64,000 nt of DNA from JANRLT01 sp041736895 (GCA_041736895.1 JBGSSS010000204.1:1-64000); one strand, 5' to 3'. Shown: positions 51,396 through 63,317, counted from the first letter of the stretch. Notes: a model not told the origin generated them from the sequence alone. Numbers and translations: made by a program.

Positions 51396-53012
51396 ATGTC
51401 CCAAACTCCCGAGACGATTGAAACTTCCTCGCCATTGCCTGAGGGCATTCTCGCGAAACGGCCGATTTTTGTCGATCTCGATGGCACGTTGATCGCTGCG
51501 GACTTGGGGCAGGAAGCATTCTTTTCGGCGATCCTTAGCAATCCCTGGAGTCTCTTAACGGCTCCCATTCATGCCGCTAGGGGACTTGCTCATTTTAAGA
51601 GCCAGTTATCCAAATCGGTTGTCCCCAACGTTGAATACCTTCCTTATCATGCGGATGTCATCAAGGAACTCAAAAGACTCAAAGCCGAAGGGCATCCGCT
51701 CATTCTGGCCACCGCAAGCCATCGTCTCTGGGCAGAGCCGTTAGCACGACATTTGAATATTTTCGATGACATCCTGGCGACCGACGCGCAAACCAATCTC
51801 AAAGGCGCTAACAAACTTGCGGCGATCGAACGCTATTGTCAGGAACAGGGTTGGCCTGAATTCGAATACTGGGGGGATGCGCCGGTCGATCTCCGCATTT
51901 GGAGCGCCCCGGCCTCGGCGCGGATCGTGGCGGTGAACCCCAGCCAGAAAACCTTGGCGGCGATTCGAGCGACGAAAAAAGAAACCCACGTTTTTACGAA
52001 CCGCGCGCCGCGTTGGCAGGCGATCCTGCGCGCGATGCGACCCCAGCAGTGGATCAAGAACCTGCTGATCTTTGTGCCGCTTTTGTTGTCTCATCAGTTA
52101 AATGATCCGACGCGGATCACGGCGACTTTCTTGACCTTTGTCGCTTTTTGCCTAACCGCTTCTGGCGTTTACATCCTCAATGATACGCTGGACGCCACCA
52201 ATGACCGGCGGCATCCTGACAAACGGCATCGGCCATTTGCCGCAGGGACGCTGCCTTTGGTCTGGGGAGTGTTTCTTAGTCTGGGATTGCTGGCCGCGGG
52301 TCAACTGGTGATTTGGAACAGTTTCGGGAATCTGCCCGCCGCCGCGCGTTGCAGCATTCTCGTGCTTATCTATATCGGCCTGAATCTTTGGTATTCAGTG
52401 GTCTTGAAACGGCGGATGGTCATTGATGTGATTTGCTTGGCCTCGATGTATACACTTCGCATTTTGATCGGCGGCATCGCGGCGGGCGTGCCGATCTCGA
52501 ACTGGCTGTTGGCCTTTTCCATCACGTTTTTCACTTCGCTGGCTTTTGCCAAACGCTACGCCGAATTGGCGCGCTTGGCCGAAGCAACTTTGTTGGAATC
52601 TCCGGAACTGAGATTGCAAACACTCGTGCTCTCGCGCGATACTCCCGCTGCGGAAAAAGTGAGTTCCCCGGGCCGCGGCTATGCGGTTCATGACCTTTCG
52701 GTGATTTCCAGCATTGGACCGACTTGCGGCTACATGGCAATCCTGGTGCTCGCATTGTATATCAACAGCGATCAGATGAAGGAGCTTTATAAGGTCACGT
52801 TTCCATTGTGGCTGATCTGTCCTTTGCTCATGTACTGGATCACACGGCTCTGGTTTATCGCTCATCGCAATGAACTGCACGAAGATCCGGTCGTCTTTGC
52901 GATTCGCGATCGGATCAGTTGGTTGATTGGAGCGATGACCGTTGCTCTCGCGGTTACCGCTTCCTATCTGGAGCGCTTTCCACGAATAGTTGATTATATC
53001 TTTGGAAGATAG
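51396..53012 (+). CDS. HAD-UbiA fusion, decaprenyl-phosphate phosphoribosyltransferase-like
   Basis: A two-domain protein of 538 residues (from ATG 51396; ATG 51348 adds 16). The N-terminal HAD phosphatase domain has FVDLDGTLIAADLG and LATASHRLWAEPLA. The C-terminal UbiA domain has RPQQWIKNLLIFVPLLLSHQ, the first acidic motif NDTLDATNDRRHPDKRHRP, and about eight helices. UbiA enzymes of this group join polyprenyl phosphate to a phosphoribose, the first step to a polyprenyl-phosphate pentose. A fused HAD could remove the resulting 5-phosphate (inference). Confidence 0.8.
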   Translation: MSQTPETIETSSPLPEGILAKRPIFVDLDGTLIAADLGQEAFFSAILSNPWSLLTAPIHAARGLAHFKSQLSKSVVPNVEYLPYHADVIKELKRLKAEGHPLILATASHRLWAEPLARHLNIFDDILATDAQTNLKGANKLAAIERYCQEQGWPEFEYWGDAPVDLRIWSAPASARIVAVNPSQKTLAAIRATKKETHVFTNRAPRWQAILRAMRPQQWIKNLLIFVPLLLSHQLNDPTRITATFLTFVAFCLTASGVYILNDTLDATNDRRHPDKRHRPFAAGTLPLVWGVFLSLGLLAAGQLVIWNSFGNLPAAARCSILVLIYIGLNLWYSVVLKRRMVIDVICLASMYTLRILIGGIAAGVPISNWLLAFSITFFTSLAFAKRYAELARLAEATLLESPELRLQTLVLSRDTPAAEKVSSPGRGYAVHDLSVISSIGPTCGYMAILVLALYINSDQMKELYKVTFPLWLICPLLMYWITRLWFIAHRNELHEDPVVFAIRDRISWLIGAMTVALAVTASYLERFPRIVDYIFGR

Positions 53013-53153
53013 GAGCTAGCGGATCCTACCCGCCGAGCCATTTGTATCTTGGCTTAACTTCTCATAAAACACCCCATGCCCATTTCGCTCGGCAAAGGGT
53101 AAAATACTTAGTTCGCTAAAATTCGCCCGCTGTCTTCGGGAACTTAGGAAATC

Positions 53154-55292
53154 ATGAATTTTCAACTCGTCGCTCCGTATCAACCCGCCGGCGATCAACC
53201 GCAGGCGATCGAAGCTCTGGTCAAAGGGATCAACTCCGGCCGCAAGCATCAAACACTGCTCGGCGTGACCGGCTCGGGAAAGACGTTTACGATGGCCAAT
53301 GTCATCGCCCAAACACAGCGGCCGACGCTGGTGCTCTCGCACAATAAGACACTAGCCGCGCAGCTATACGGCGAGTTCAAGGACTTTTTCCCGCACAACG
53401 CCGTTCATTATTTCGTCAGCTATTACGACTATTATCAGCCCGAAGCGTACATCCCGCAGCGGGACATCTACATCGAAAAAGATGCCAGCATCAACCAGGA
53501 AATCGACCGCCTGCGCCTCGCTACCACAAGCGCGCTCGTTAGCCGCCGCGATGTGATCATCGTCGCGAGCGTCTCTTGCATCTATGGCTTGGGTTCGCCC
53601 GACGATTACAAAAAGGCGCAGGTCGCCCTAATTCGCGGCGCGACAGTCGAGCGGGACGAAGTACTGCGGAAGCTCGTCGATATTCATTACGAACGCAACG
53701 ATTACGAATTCGACCGCGGCAAGTTTCGCGTCCGCGGCGATTGCGTCGAACTCTGGCCTGCGTACGAAGAGTTCGGCTATCGGATCGAGTTTTGGGGTGA
53801 CGAGGTCGAGCAGCTTTCGTTCATCAACCCGACCAGCGGCGAAGTTCTCAGCCGCCACGAATCGCTTTACGTCTACCCGGCCAAACACTTCGTCATGGCT
53901 GAAGATAAAATCGCCAAGGCGATCGACTCGATCAAGGAAGAGCTCGAAGTTCGGCTCGAAGAACTGCGCAACGTCGGCAAACTGCTTGAAGCGCAGCGGC
54001 TTAGCGCGCGGACACGCTTCGACATCGAGATGATGCAAGAAGCCGGGTTCTGCCCGGGCATCGAAAACTACAGCCGCCCGCTCAGCGGCCGCCCCGCCGG
54101 CAGCACGCCCGAGACGCTATACAACTTTTTCCCGAGCGATTACCTGATTTTCGCCGACGAGTCGCACGCCACGGTGCCCCAAATTCGCGGCATGTATGCT
54201 GGCGACCGAGCACGCAAAATCACGCTCGTCGAACACGGCTTTCGCTTGCCCAGTGCACTCGACAATCGCCCGCTCAAGTTCGAGGAATGGGAAAACAAGA
54301 TCGGGCAGATCATTCATGTCAGCGCGACGCCCGGCGTGTATGAACTGGAAAATAGCGGCGGCGAATTCGTGGAACAGGTGATCCGCCCCACCGGCTTGCT
54401 CGATCCGATCATCGAACTTCATCCGGCGAAAAACCAGGTCCCGCACTTGCTCAGCGAAATTCGCGAACGCGCGGCAGTGGGCGATCGCGTCCTTGTGACG
54501 ACCTTGACCAAGCGCATGGCCGAAGACCTTTCGTTTTATCTCGACGAGAATGGCGTACGCTGCAAATGGATTCACAGCGAGCTCGATGCGTTTGAACGAG
54601 TCGAAGTCCTCAAGTCGCTTCGCGAAGGGCGCTTCGAATGCGTCGTCGGCGTGAACCTGCTCCGCGAAGGGCTCGACTTGCCCGAGGTCTCTCTCGTCGC
54701 GATTCTCGACGCAGACAAGGAAGGGTTCCTGCGCAACGAGACGTCGCTGATCCAAACCATCGGCCGCGCCGCGCGCAACGTGAATGCCAAGGTGCTCATG
54801 TATGGCGACAAAGTCACGGACTCCATGAAGCGAGCGATCGACGAGACCCGCCGCCGCCGCGCGATTCAGGAAGCCTTCAACAAAGAACACGGCATCACGC
54901 CGCAAAACACGCTGCGCACGATCGGCTCAGGCATCCACTCCGAAGCTGCGGCCCACAAAATGGCGAACGCCGCTGTCGGCCGCACTGACGACGCAAAAGT
55001 GATCACCGAGGAATACATCAGCGAACTCCAAGCCGAAATGCTCGCCGCCGCCGAATCGCTCGAGTTCGAACGCGCCGCCTCGATCCGTGACCGGATCGAA
55101 AAGATCAAGGATCAAATGGGCAAACCGGCCCACGAAGTCGACCCGGGCGACGCGCCCGTGAAAAAAGGCCGCCGTGGCGGCGGCCCGCGCGGAATCCCGG
55201 GTATCAACAAGCAAAAAGACACCATCGAGGGCTCCAGCGACGCCCGCAGCAGCCGCCGCACGGGGAAAATCCCGCGCCCTAAGCAGCCGTGA
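53154..55292 (+). CDS. uvrB: Excinuclease ABC subunit B
   Basis: DNA damage verification helicase of nucleotide excision repair. The 712-residue protein has Walker A GVTGSGKT (37-44), the beta-hairpin region (YYDYYQPEAYIPQRDIYIEKD), the DESH-type motif II (FADESHATVPQIRGMY, about 335) and helicase motifs V-VI (GVNLLREGLDLPEVSLV, QTIGRAARN). The UVR domain at the C-terminus is ISELQAEMLAAAESLEFERAA. A basic tail of about 55 residues (KKGRRGGGPRGIPG...) exceeds the normal end. AGGA lies 4 bases before ATG 53154. Confidence 0.97.
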   Translation: MNFQLVAPYQPAGDQPQAIEALVKGINSGRKHQTLLGVTGSGKTFTMANVIAQTQRPTLVLSHNKTLAAQLYGEFKDFFPHNAVHYFVSYYDYYQPEAYIPQRDIYIEKDASINQEIDRLRLATTSALVSRRDVIIVASVSCIYGLGSPDDYKKAQVALIRGATVERDEVLRKLVDIHYERNDYEFDRGKFRVRGDCVELWPAYEEFGYRIEFWGDEVEQLSFINPTSGEVLSRHESLYVYPAKHFVMAEDKIAKAIDSIKEELEVRLEELRNVGKLLEAQRLSARTRFDIEMMQEAGFCPGIENYSRPLSGRPAGSTPETLYNFFPSDYLIFADESHATVPQIRGMYAGDRARKITLVEHGFRLPSALDNRPLKFEEWENKIGQIIHVSATPGVYELENSGGEFVEQVIRPTGLLDPIIELHPAKNQVPHLLSEIRERAAVGDRVLVTTLTKRMAEDLSFYLDENGVRCKWIHSELDAFERVEVLKSLREGRFECVVGVNLLREGLDLPEVSLVAILDADKEGFLRNETSLIQTIGRAARNVNAKVLMYGDKVTDSMKRAIDETRRRRAIQEAFNKEHGITPQNTLRTIGSGIHSEAAAHKMANAAVGRTDDAKVITEEYISELQAEMLAAAESLEFERAASIRDRIEKIKDQMGKPAHEVDPGDAPVKKGRRGGGPRGIPGINKQKDTIEGSSDARSSRRTGKIPRPKQP

Positions 55293-55374
55293 TGCTAAGA
55301 ATCGAGCAGGCGTGAGCAGCTCGTGAAATTAAAGCAACTTCATGGCGTTTGTACTTGGCACATTATCTTACGCA

Positions 55375-55408
55375 ATAAAAATAGCTCCGGGTGATTTCAC
55401 CCGGAGCT
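55375..55408 (-). terminator. Intrinsic terminator after the PEP-CTERM gene
   Basis: Perfect 12-base stem AGCTCCGGGTGA-TT-TCACCCGGAGCT (55383-55408) followed on the minus strand by an AT-rich T-run. It also lies 90 bases past uvrB on the plus strand. Confidence 0.85.
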
Positions 55409-55453
55409 GCAAGAGGAATTTTCAACTAACTACCCCAAGGACAGATTTCTGGT

Positions 55454-56581
55454 TCAGCAACGACTGCGGCGATAGCAACTGACGGTGAGTGCAATCGCCC
55501 CGAGACCGATTAAAACCATCGTGCTGGGTTCCGGCACAGGAGTGTACAACTCGAAGGCCAAGTCTTTGGAGTATTGACCGATGACGCTTGGTCCATCCCA
55601 GGGCGGCAAGTAGCTCTGTGGAGTAAAACCAAATTGGTCAACTTCCGGCATAAACGGCATGGTGGCAAGAGGGGGAAGTACCGTGATTCCTCCTGTAACC
55701 GCGTCGTCCTCAAAATGCCAGACAGGTAGCGTTACGCCGCCCGGTCCCGGCACACCACCGATCACGCGCTCTGCACCATCCGGGGTGTCACCCGGCATTG
55801 CCGCTAGAGCATTGGGAATCGACCAGTCTCGATTATGCCAGCCCCATTGAAGCGGGCCGTCGAGTTGGGCATCGACCAAAGCCACGATTTTCAACCAGTA
55901 CACATTGTTCTCGCCGGCTTTTGCCGCTGCCTCGGGGAACCACTTATCTATATGCAATTCGGCGTTGTATTCAAATAATCCTTCAAGTGGCGCAACCGGC
56001 CCCCCAGGTGTTGGGACGAACTTTTCCGTGAATTTCCCGGGAGTCAAACCACCCGCAACGGGCGGAGTGAATTCGACGATTTGATGCAAATTGCCGGGAT
56101 GAAAAAAATCCGGATGGCTAGGAGTGACTTGACCGGTAAGCGGGTCAGTCGATGCCGGGACGTTATGTTCAAACGAGATCAGAAATCGCTTGACACCAGC
56201 ACCAGGCCCAGTTGGTTGGCTTCCATTCATATAGGACCCCCACCAGCGCACATGCGAGACCGGCGTCCCCGCATAGTCCGCAAAATCATCCGCCATGTAT
56301 GTCCCCTGCCAAGGGGCTAATTCGTTGGTCCTGGTCGCGGTGCTCAGTTCGTCGTGTCCAGGATAGATCGCGGAGGACGCAACAGTGCCGTAAGGCGGCA
56401 ACATCGTCGGTGCGGCAGGAAAAGAAGGCACCGGCAAATACGGTGTCGCGCCATTATTCAAGGGCATCTGGTAAAACTTCAGATGCTGGCCCGGCAACGG
56501 ATCAGCCAGCGCAGGCGAAAGCAGAGATATTCCTGTCCCCAACAGAATCAAAGATGTCAAAATGCGATTGAGGTTTTTCAT
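55454..56581 (-). CDS. PEP-CTERM sorting-signal protein
   Basis: A 375-residue exported protein with a signal peptide (ILTSLILLGTGISLLSPALA) and a C-terminal PEP-CTERM anchor: VPEPSTMVLIGLGAIALT then a basic cluster CYRRSRC. Such proteins are cut by exosortase and released or attached to the surface, often with exopolysaccharide. The body (DDFADYAGTPVSHVRWWGSYMN, VYWLKIVALVDAQLDGPLQWGW) looks like the DUF7901-type beta-sandwich domain common in planctomycete exported proteins, but I am not certain of the name. No exosortase is in the window. Confidence 0.85.
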   Translation of the reverse strand: MKNLNRILTSLILLGTGISLLSPALADPLPGQHLKFYQMPLNNGATPYLPVPSFPAAPTMLPPYGTVASSAIYPGHDELSTATRTNELAPWQGTYMADDFADYAGTPVSHVRWWGSYMNGSQPTGPGAGVKRFLISFEHNVPASTDPLTGQVTPSHPDFFHPGNLHQIVEFTPPVAGGLTPGKFTEKFVPTPGGPVAPLEGLFEYNAELHIDKWFPEAAAKAGENNVYWLKIVALVDAQLDGPLQWGWHNRDWSIPNALAAMPGDTPDGAERVIGGVPGPGGVTLPVWHFEDDAVTGGITVLPPLATMPFMPEVDQFGFTPQSYLPPWDGPSVIGQYSKDLAFELYTPVPEPSTMVLIGLGAIALTVSCYRRSRC

Positions 56582-57087
56582 CAGCTAGCTCCTTACAAAA
56601 AGAGGCGAAGACGAAACAGTAAACCAGCAACACGCGGTGCTACTCCTTTCACAAAAAATGGAACAACAAAGTAAATGCGTTACGAACGCAACGACAAGTC
56701 GGGAATGAAACTGACGTCAGCCAAAGAATGAAGAGGGGAAACGAGCGAAAGCCCCGTAACAAGCCGAATCGCATAGTGGATGCAAAGCCCGATTATTCGA
56801 CGATCGAGGTGGAGCCTTTGCAATGCCCAAGAAAAGCAATATTGATGATAGGTTGGCAGAAAGCACAAATTTTCTGCACCAAACCGTAATGCTACCCGCC
56901 GAGTCTCATGATACAAGCATTATTTTTTCTAATCGGCAAGATTTGATTCTTCATCCCAGATTTCCTCTTGATCCGCCGGGGAGACAAAAGCTCGACGAAA
57001 CTTTACAATCACAAAACAGCACGCCGCCCCAAATGCGTACATGCCCATTCCCCTTATTATTGACGCTGCTTGCAGGAATTCTTTGCT
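56582..57087. other. Divergent intergenic region, PEP-CTERM gene and acnA
   Basis: About 505 bases with no gene that I can support. It should hold the promoters of both flanking genes. I see AT-rich patches near 56925-56950 and AGGA at 57073-57076 ahead of acnA, but no convincing promoter pair. Small open frames on both strands have no recognisable product. Confidence 0.5.
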
Positions 57088-59793
<2,706 letters not shown>

Positions 59794-59840
59794 GTCTGAG
59801 CGGTACTATTCCCACTTATTCAGCTTAGGGCAGGCATGCA

Positions 59841-61172
59841 ATGGCGATTAAGAATTGGCTGAAGAAAACGATTGGACAAGTGTTTGATCCGGACAAAGAA
59901 GTTCGTGTCAAACGGCTTGCAGATTATCTATTTGCAAATCTCAATGGGTTGAAAGATAAATTCAGCCTTGGCTTTGTATTGCAAAACCATCAATACTCCC
60001 CAGCTGATTTGGTCCTAGCCCAGGAAAATGTTTTCGGTCAATTTCTTTCTAAGGCTTGGGGCGATGGTTTCATAAGTGTTTCGGAACAGCAGCAACTTCA
60101 ATGGATCGCAGTTAAACTTGAATTGCCTAGCGAGCGTGCGAAGGAAATTGTTTTCCAACAAACATTGGAGAGATTTAGACAAGCTCTTTCTCATGCTCTA
60201 ATAAGTGGCTATCAAGCCAACACTTGTGAACCCCAACTTGAGCAAATTGCAAATTCCGCACAGATCTCTCGCCATCAATTGATGGCTCGTTATTGCAAAC
60301 CAGAGGTTTCGCAATTCATCTTGAATGCAATTCGACAATATGGCTTTGATATCAATACACTGATCCCCGCTATCCAACCAGTATTCAATCTCGCGGACAG
60401 GATGGGACTATCAAATCATGATTATCGACAAATTGTGCAACCGCTGATTATGAAATGCCTGGAATACGAAATTGCAAATGCAAAATCCGAACGCAGCATT
60501 TCTCAGGCTGAAGCCCATAAACTCAGAACAATTTGCAACCAATACTGCCCCGAAATAAACCATTTTCTTCATGACATAGACCGACTAGAACGTCTTGGGA
60601 ATATTAAGGATGGCAATCTACCAAGACTGAATGTCCCTCTGAATATTGCGGTGAAATCAGGTAGCTTCCTTCACTATGTTGGCAAATGCTCTTGGTTAAC
60701 GACAAAAACCAAGCAAGGCCAGATTTATTACATCAATAATCCAGGTGAAGTCGTTGTAACTGATTCAAGTTTGATGTTTTCATCATCAACAAAATCTTTT
60801 TCCATAAGCTTCGGCAAAATTATTCAGCATAGCTATTGGCACAATAAATGTGTCATCAACGCCATGAATAAGCCGGAAATTATCCTGCATGGCATGGGTG
60901 ATGACGAGATGTTTTACTGCATCTTGTCTAGAGCTATTGATCTATACAATCAACAATTGGTTGGCAAAACAGACTCTCCATCAAGATCAATACCACGGGA
61001 CGTGCGTCAAAGAGTTTGGCAACGAGACGGTGGAAAATGCGTTGAATGCTCTGCTATTGAGTATCTCGAATACGATCACATAATACCGCATTCTCGTGGC
61101 GGAAGTAATCATGATGCAAACATTCAACTTCTATGCCGACGGTGCAATGGCAAGAAATCAGATAATATTTGA
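59841..61172 (+). CDS. HNH endonuclease with helical and PH-like domains, likely acquired
   Basis: A 443-residue protein. The C-terminal HNH nuclease domain (about 388-443) has RQRVWQRDGGKCVECSA, EYDHIIPHSRGGSNHDANIQ and LLCRRCNGKKSDN: two CxxC zinc pairs and the catalytic DH. Ahead of it lies a beta-rich domain (about 270-360: GSFLHYVGKCSWLTTKTKQG, GEVVVTDSSLMFSSSTKSF) that resembles a bacterial PH-like fold. The N-terminal half is helical with a TerB-like WGDGFISVSEQQQLQ. The gene is strikingly AT-rich with unusual codon use for this window. It may be a defence or mobile-element nuclease (inference). Confidence 0.75.
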   Translation: MAIKNWLKKTIGQVFDPDKEVRVKRLADYLFANLNGLKDKFSLGFVLQNHQYSPADLVLAQENVFGQFLSKAWGDGFISVSEQQQLQWIAVKLELPSERAKEIVFQQTLERFRQALSHALISGYQANTCEPQLEQIANSAQISRHQLMARYCKPEVSQFILNAIRQYGFDINTLIPAIQPVFNLADRMGLSNHDYRQIVQPLIMKCLEYEIANAKSERSISQAEAHKLRTICNQYCPEINHFLHDIDRLERLGNIKDGNLPRLNVPLNIAVKSGSFLHYVGKCSWLTTKTKQGQIYYINNPGEVVVTDSSLMFSSSTKSFSISFGKIIQHSYWHNKCVINAMNKPEIILHGMGDDEMFYCILSRAIDLYNQQLVGKTDSPSRSIPRDVRQRVWQRDGGKCVECSAIEYLEYDHIIPHSRGGSNHDANIQLLCRRCNGKKSDNI

Positions 61173-61462
61173 TCTAATTTTGTTCATGACTCAAGGGCCT
61201 CAGAAATGTGCGGAAGGAATTTCGAAACACGGAGCAGGGACAGAGAAGTTTCTGAGTGACACAGGGCTTTAAACCACGCATATCGTAATTGCTGCAAGCG
61301 AGTTATTGTCAAATGTTGTAGATTTGCAGTTTCATTAGGGCGGCGGCTTAGGCGAGGAGGATTCCGACTTTGAAAACGGTTTCTTGAAGGACATCGAGGA
61401 GTAGTCTGGCTCTGGTGCGAAGTGATGTCTCGCGGTGCTACAAACTTTTTTAATTTAGATCA
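61173..61462. other. Spacer after the HNH gene with a possible decayed fragment
   Basis: About 290 bases. On the minus strand about 61436 to 61348 an open stretch reads RTRARLLLDVLQETVFKVGI and then stops. It looks like the end of a protein or a translated repeat, but I cannot identify it and there is no start. It could be a scar of the element that brought in the HNH gene. Confidence 0.3.
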
Positions 61463-61972
61463 ATGCCGCTGCCGCAACGATTCCATGTTCGTTGTTTTGA
61501 TCCGACACGCCGTTGGCCGGGCCGGTTGCGAACGGCGCTGAAGTCGGCCCTGTGGCAAGTGATCGCGGTCGATTCGTGCGAGGAGTTGCTACCGGAAGCC
61601 ATCCGTTCGGCGGGAGCTTTGCCCTCCCAGATGAGTTGCCCCCCTGCTCTGCTCTTGTGTGTCATTGACGACGTGAACGAGGCGGATGTGGCACGCTGGT
61701 GGAGCCAGAATCGTGAGCGGGCGAATCCGCGTTCGCCGTTGGTCGTCGTCGGAAATGCCGCTAACGACTCGAGCATGGCCGCGTATTGGCAGGAACTCGG
61801 CGCGACGGCCGTCTTGACGACGACGCTTGAATTGCCGTTGGTTTTGCAATTAGCTGAGAGTTTTGCCGCGCATCCTGACAATCTCTCGGCTATTCAGGAG
61901 CATCCGCTGACTCCGTTTTGGCAAGCGCTGCCCTGGTCCGACGCCCTACCCAAAGCGGAGCCAGCAAGATAG
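61463..61972 (+). CDS. Response-regulator-receiver-like hypothetical protein
   Basis: Not firmly recognised. The 169-residue protein has a layout like a degenerate REC domain: FHVRCFDPTRRWPGRLRTALK, LLLCVIDDVNEADVARWW, SPLVVVGNAANDSSMAAYWQELGATAVL and LELPLVLQLAES, ending the fold near residue 140. The phospho-acceptor Asp is not in the usual context, so it is unlikely to be phosphorylated. Codons 50-56 (SAGALPS) are encoded by a repeat sequence at 61609-61628, so the gene has absorbed a repeat in frame. Confidence 0.6.
   Translation: MPLPQRFHVRCFDPTRRWPGRLRTALKSALWQVIAVDSCEELLPEAIRSAGALPSQMSCPPALLLCVIDDVNEADVARWWSQNRERANPRSPLVVVGNAANDSSMAAYWQELGATAVLTTTLELPLVLQLAESFAAHPDNLSAIQEHPLTPFWQALPWSDALPKAEPAR
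61609..61628 (+). repeat. Dispersed repeat inside a coding sequence
   Basis: GGCGGGAGCTTTGCCCTCCC, a relative of GGCAGGAGCCTCACCCTCCC at 6774-6793, lies in frame within the REC-like gene. Confidence 0.65.
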
Positions 61973-61985
61973 GCTGAAGGGGTGA

Positions 61986-62126
61986 TTTTTGCCACTGATA
62001 AACACGGATATCAGGCTGATTTTCACTGATCTGTTTCCTGAATGTATTTTCTAAGGATTCGATCAGAGATGGATCTGGTTGATCCGTGAAAAATCAGTAT
62101 TTCAATCAGAAAAATCCGTGGCGAAA
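61986..62126. repeat. Large imperfect inverted repeat upstream of mrp
   Basis: The left arm (about 61986-62032) contains GCCACTGATAAACACGGAT and CTGATTTTCACTGATC. The right arm (about 62081-62126) contains GATCCGTGAAAAATCAG and CAGAAAAATCCGTGGC. The ATCCGTGGC type is a widespread bacterial intergenic repeat as I remember it. A pyrimidine-rich tract (62127-62170) then runs to the mrp start, with no Shine-Dalgarno sequence. Confidence 0.65.
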
Positions 62127-62170
62127 TCTCTCCTTCCTTCTTCCTTCTGTCTCCTGCATTCTGTTCCGCC

Positions 62171-63238
62171 ATGTCCTTCGATCGTGCTGCCGTCCTTGCT
62201 GCTCTTGCCAATGTCAAAGACCCCGAATCGGGCCGGAGCATTACTCAACTGGAACAGGTGCATGACCTACAAGTAAACGGTTCGGACATCACGCTGAAAC
62301 TTGGACTAACAACGCACTCGGCCCCGTTGTGGGACGAGACTCGAGAAGAAGTCGCGGCAATGTTGAAACAAACCTTCTCCGGCAGCAACGTCACCGTCAC
62401 GATCGCGCCGCATCAACGGCCCGCCGTCCCGGCTGGCGCAACGGGCTTGGCGATCAAAAGCATCATCGCCGTTGGCTCGGGCAAAGGGGGCGTCGGCAAG
62501 AGCACGATCGCCGCTTCGCTCGCCGTCGGTCTCGTTCGCGCGGGAGCGAAGGTCGGGCTGATGGACGCCGATGTCTACGGGCCAAGTGTGCCGCATCTGT
62601 TCGGAGCCAAGGCAATGCCTGAACCCGTCGGCGGGCGACTGCAGCCGTTTGAAACGGCGGGCTTGAAGCTGATGTCTATGGGCTTTCTCGTCCCCGCCAG
62701 CGAAGCCGTCGTCTGGCGCGGGCCGATGCTGCACAAAGCGATCCAGCAATTCCTGGGCGGTGTGAACTGGGGCGAGTTGGATTACCTGATCGTCGATATG
62801 CCGCCGGGCACGGGCGACGTGGCGTTGAGCTTGTCGCAAAGCGTGCCGCTCACAGGTGCGGTTGTCGTCTGCACGCCGCAAGACGTCGCGCTCATCGACG
62901 CAGTCAAGGCAATCACGATGTTCAAAAAGGTCAACATCCCGATCCTCGGCATCGTCGAGAACATGAGCTACTTCGTCTGCCCCGACAACGGCAAGCGGTA
63001 CGATATTTTCGGCCACGGCGGCGCGCAGCGCAAGGCGCAAGAGCTCGGCACGCCGTTCCTCGGCGAAGTTCCGATCAACATCCAGCTGCGCATCAACGGC
63101 GACGAAGGCCGCACCGGCGAGAACTACAACGTCGTCGATTCGGCCCCGTACTTGAGCCAGTTGTGCTACCGGCTGGTGAAGAACCTGAGCGAGCAGCACA
63201 AGGCCAAGCCGCCGCTGCCGACGCTGTCGATTTTGTAG
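62171..63238 (+). CDS. mrp: Mrp/ApbC family iron-sulfur carrier ATPase
   Basis: P-loop ATPase thought to carry and deliver iron-sulfur clusters, which suits a genome with SdhB, MqnC, HemW and aconitase clients. In 355 residues an N-terminal MIP18-type domain (1-95, LANVKDPESGRSITQLEQVHDLQ) precedes the ATPase with SGKGGVGKSTIAASLAVGL (about 103-121), DADVYGPSVPHLFG, DMPPGTGDVALSLSQ and ENMSYFVCPDNGKRYDIFG. The last block usually reads CPxCG; here the second cysteine is missing, so the bridging cluster site may differ. The stop is TAGTAG with a hairpin directly after. Confidence 0.9.
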   Translation: MSFDRAAVLAALANVKDPESGRSITQLEQVHDLQVNGSDITLKLGLTTHSAPLWDETREEVAAMLKQTFSGSNVTVTIAPHQRPAVPAGATGLAIKSIIAVGSGKGGVGKSTIAASLAVGLVRAGAKVGLMDADVYGPSVPHLFGAKAMPEPVGGRLQPFETAGLKLMSMGFLVPASEAVVWRGPMLHKAIQQFLGGVNWGELDYLIVDMPPGTGDVALSLSQSVPLTGAVVVCTPQDVALIDAVKAITMFKKVNIPILGIVENMSYFVCPDNGKRYDIFGHGGAQRKAQELGTPFLGEVPINIQLRINGDEGRTGENYNVVDSAPYLSQLCYRLVKNLSEQHKAKPPLPTLSIL

Positions 63239-63261
63239 TAGTGTGGGCTTCAGCCCACACG
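63236..63261 (+). repeat. TAG hairpin on the mrp stop codon
   Basis: TAGTAG then TGTGGGCT-TC-AGCCCACA-CGT. Identical to the block at 44025-44047. Confidence 0.85.
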
Positions 63262-63317
63262 TCCAAACCGTAAATCGTAATTGATCTAGCGATGTGTGGC
63301 CGCCCAAGGGTTCACCG

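Noticed and set aside
62306..63307. Open frame opposite mrp
   Set aside because: Antisense shadow of a well-supported gene.
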